Source: Minisyncoccota bacterium (lineage in GTDB: Bacteria > Patescibacteriota > Minisyncoccia > Moranbacterales > GCA-2747515). From it: a stretch of 6,422 nucleotides of DNA. Position 1 is the stretch's first letter. Every line of letters begins with the position of its first letter. The notes beneath the pieces are model-generated. The model was not told the DNA's origin and searched no databases. It was given only the letters and a program-made list of their open reading frames with translations. Location of the stretch: NCBI GenBank assembly GCA_938034715.1, contig CALHMM010000081.1:1-6422 (forward strand), written 5' to 3'. This document shows positions 6,142 to 6,422 of this stretch, piece after piece. Both the position numbers and the translations under genes were made by a program.

Positions 6142-6170
6142 TAGTATGAAACAAAAAGTATAAAAAAGCT

Positions 6171-6422
6171 ATGGCAACAAAAAAAGTAGCAGCAAAAAAA
6201 ATTGTCAAAAAAACATCGAAAAAAGTCACACGAAAAAAAGTGACTACTGCAAAAAAAACAGCAACAAAATCTACAAAAGCTAAAAAAAATAGTAGATCAG
6301 AAAAAAAAATCACCAGACAAAAACAATCACCAACAAAACCAAGAAACGCTCGAGCGCCTAGGAAATCTCAGGTGTGGAAACCTCAAACAGAAGCAGTTAG
6401 TAAAGTGGCTGCCTCAGCAACA
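6171..6422 (+). CDS. Lysine-rich, histone H1-like basic protein (3' end outside window)
   Basis: The first 84 residues are visible and the frame is still open at the window edge. There are 23 Lys and 6 Arg but only 2 Glu and no Asp. KK dyads recur every four to six residues at first (4-5, 9-10, 13-14, 17-18, 22-23, 28-29), then at 38-39 and 45-46, mixed with Ala, Thr, Val and Ser. This resembles the AAKK-type tails of bacterial histone H1-like proteins, which bind DNA and compact the nucleoid. From about residue 50 it becomes Pro/Arg/Gln-rich and then more ordinary (SQVWKPQTEAVSK), so a folded domain may follow. The DNA has many A runs, including nine A at 6301-6309, and the frame stays sensible after them. 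It could instead be a disordered N-terminal tail of another protein, such as a ribosomal or RNA-binding protein. The function is not proven by what is visible. Confidence 0.75.
   Translation, partial: MATKKVAAKKIVKKTSKKVTRKKVTTAKKTATKSTKAKKNSRSEKKITRQKQSPTKPRNARAPRKSQVWKPQTEAVSKVAASAT

Noticed and set aside
6050..6313. Phe-rich hydrophobic minus-strand frame that looks like a membrane protein
   Set aside because: It is antisense to the lysine-rich gene. AAA codons read backwards give TTT (Phe), so the apparent membrane character is an artefact.

Overview
The window is a compact, AT-leaning bacterial chromosome segment with five complete conserved genes, one complete very small gene and one gene cut by the right edge. 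It looks most like a member of the Patescibacteria/CPR group. The reasons are the short Rel protein that ends just after its TGS domain, the Dus sequence style (KPFFVLAPMEDVTD near the N-terminus, HLRTKKEMS later), the very short leaders, and the absence of Shine-Dalgarno sequences before every gene. This lineage call is inference from family knowledge, not a search result.

Layout, left to right. (1) 1-2027, plus strand: two candidate promoters, then parA and parB, an apparent two-gene chromosome-segregation operon. No parS site of the TGTTTCACGTGAAACA type was found. (2) 2028-2085: a short convergent gap with only a weak hairpin. (3) 2086-3588, minus strand: rel, a (p)ppGpp synthetase/hydrolase with both catalytic domains and TGS but no C-terminal regulatory region. 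(4) 3589-3835: a 247-bp divergent intergenic region. It holds the rel promoter, an orphan near-perfect anti-16S sequence, a tandem 11-bp repeat and the dus promoter. (5) 3836-6088, plus strand: dus, a 39-residue single-pass membrane peptide and mnmA, closely spaced and probably one transcript. Both enzymes modify tRNA. (6) 6089-6170: a promoter with an extended -10. (7) 6171 to the right edge: the start of a lysine-rich, KK-dyad protein resembling a histone-H1-like DNA-binding tail.

Functionally the window joins chromosome partitioning (ParA/ParB), stringent-response signalling (Rel), tRNA modification (dihydrouridine by Dus, 2-thiouridine at U34 by MnmA) and possibly nucleoid packaging. No mobile element, CRISPR array, rRNA or tRNA was seen. 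The most interesting signals are in the gene-expression layer. Promoters are mostly TGnTATAnT or TATAGT boxes placed very close to start codons, no gene has an SD, and the only excellent SD-like sequence has no real gene behind it. I did not find a clearly new multi-gene system here.
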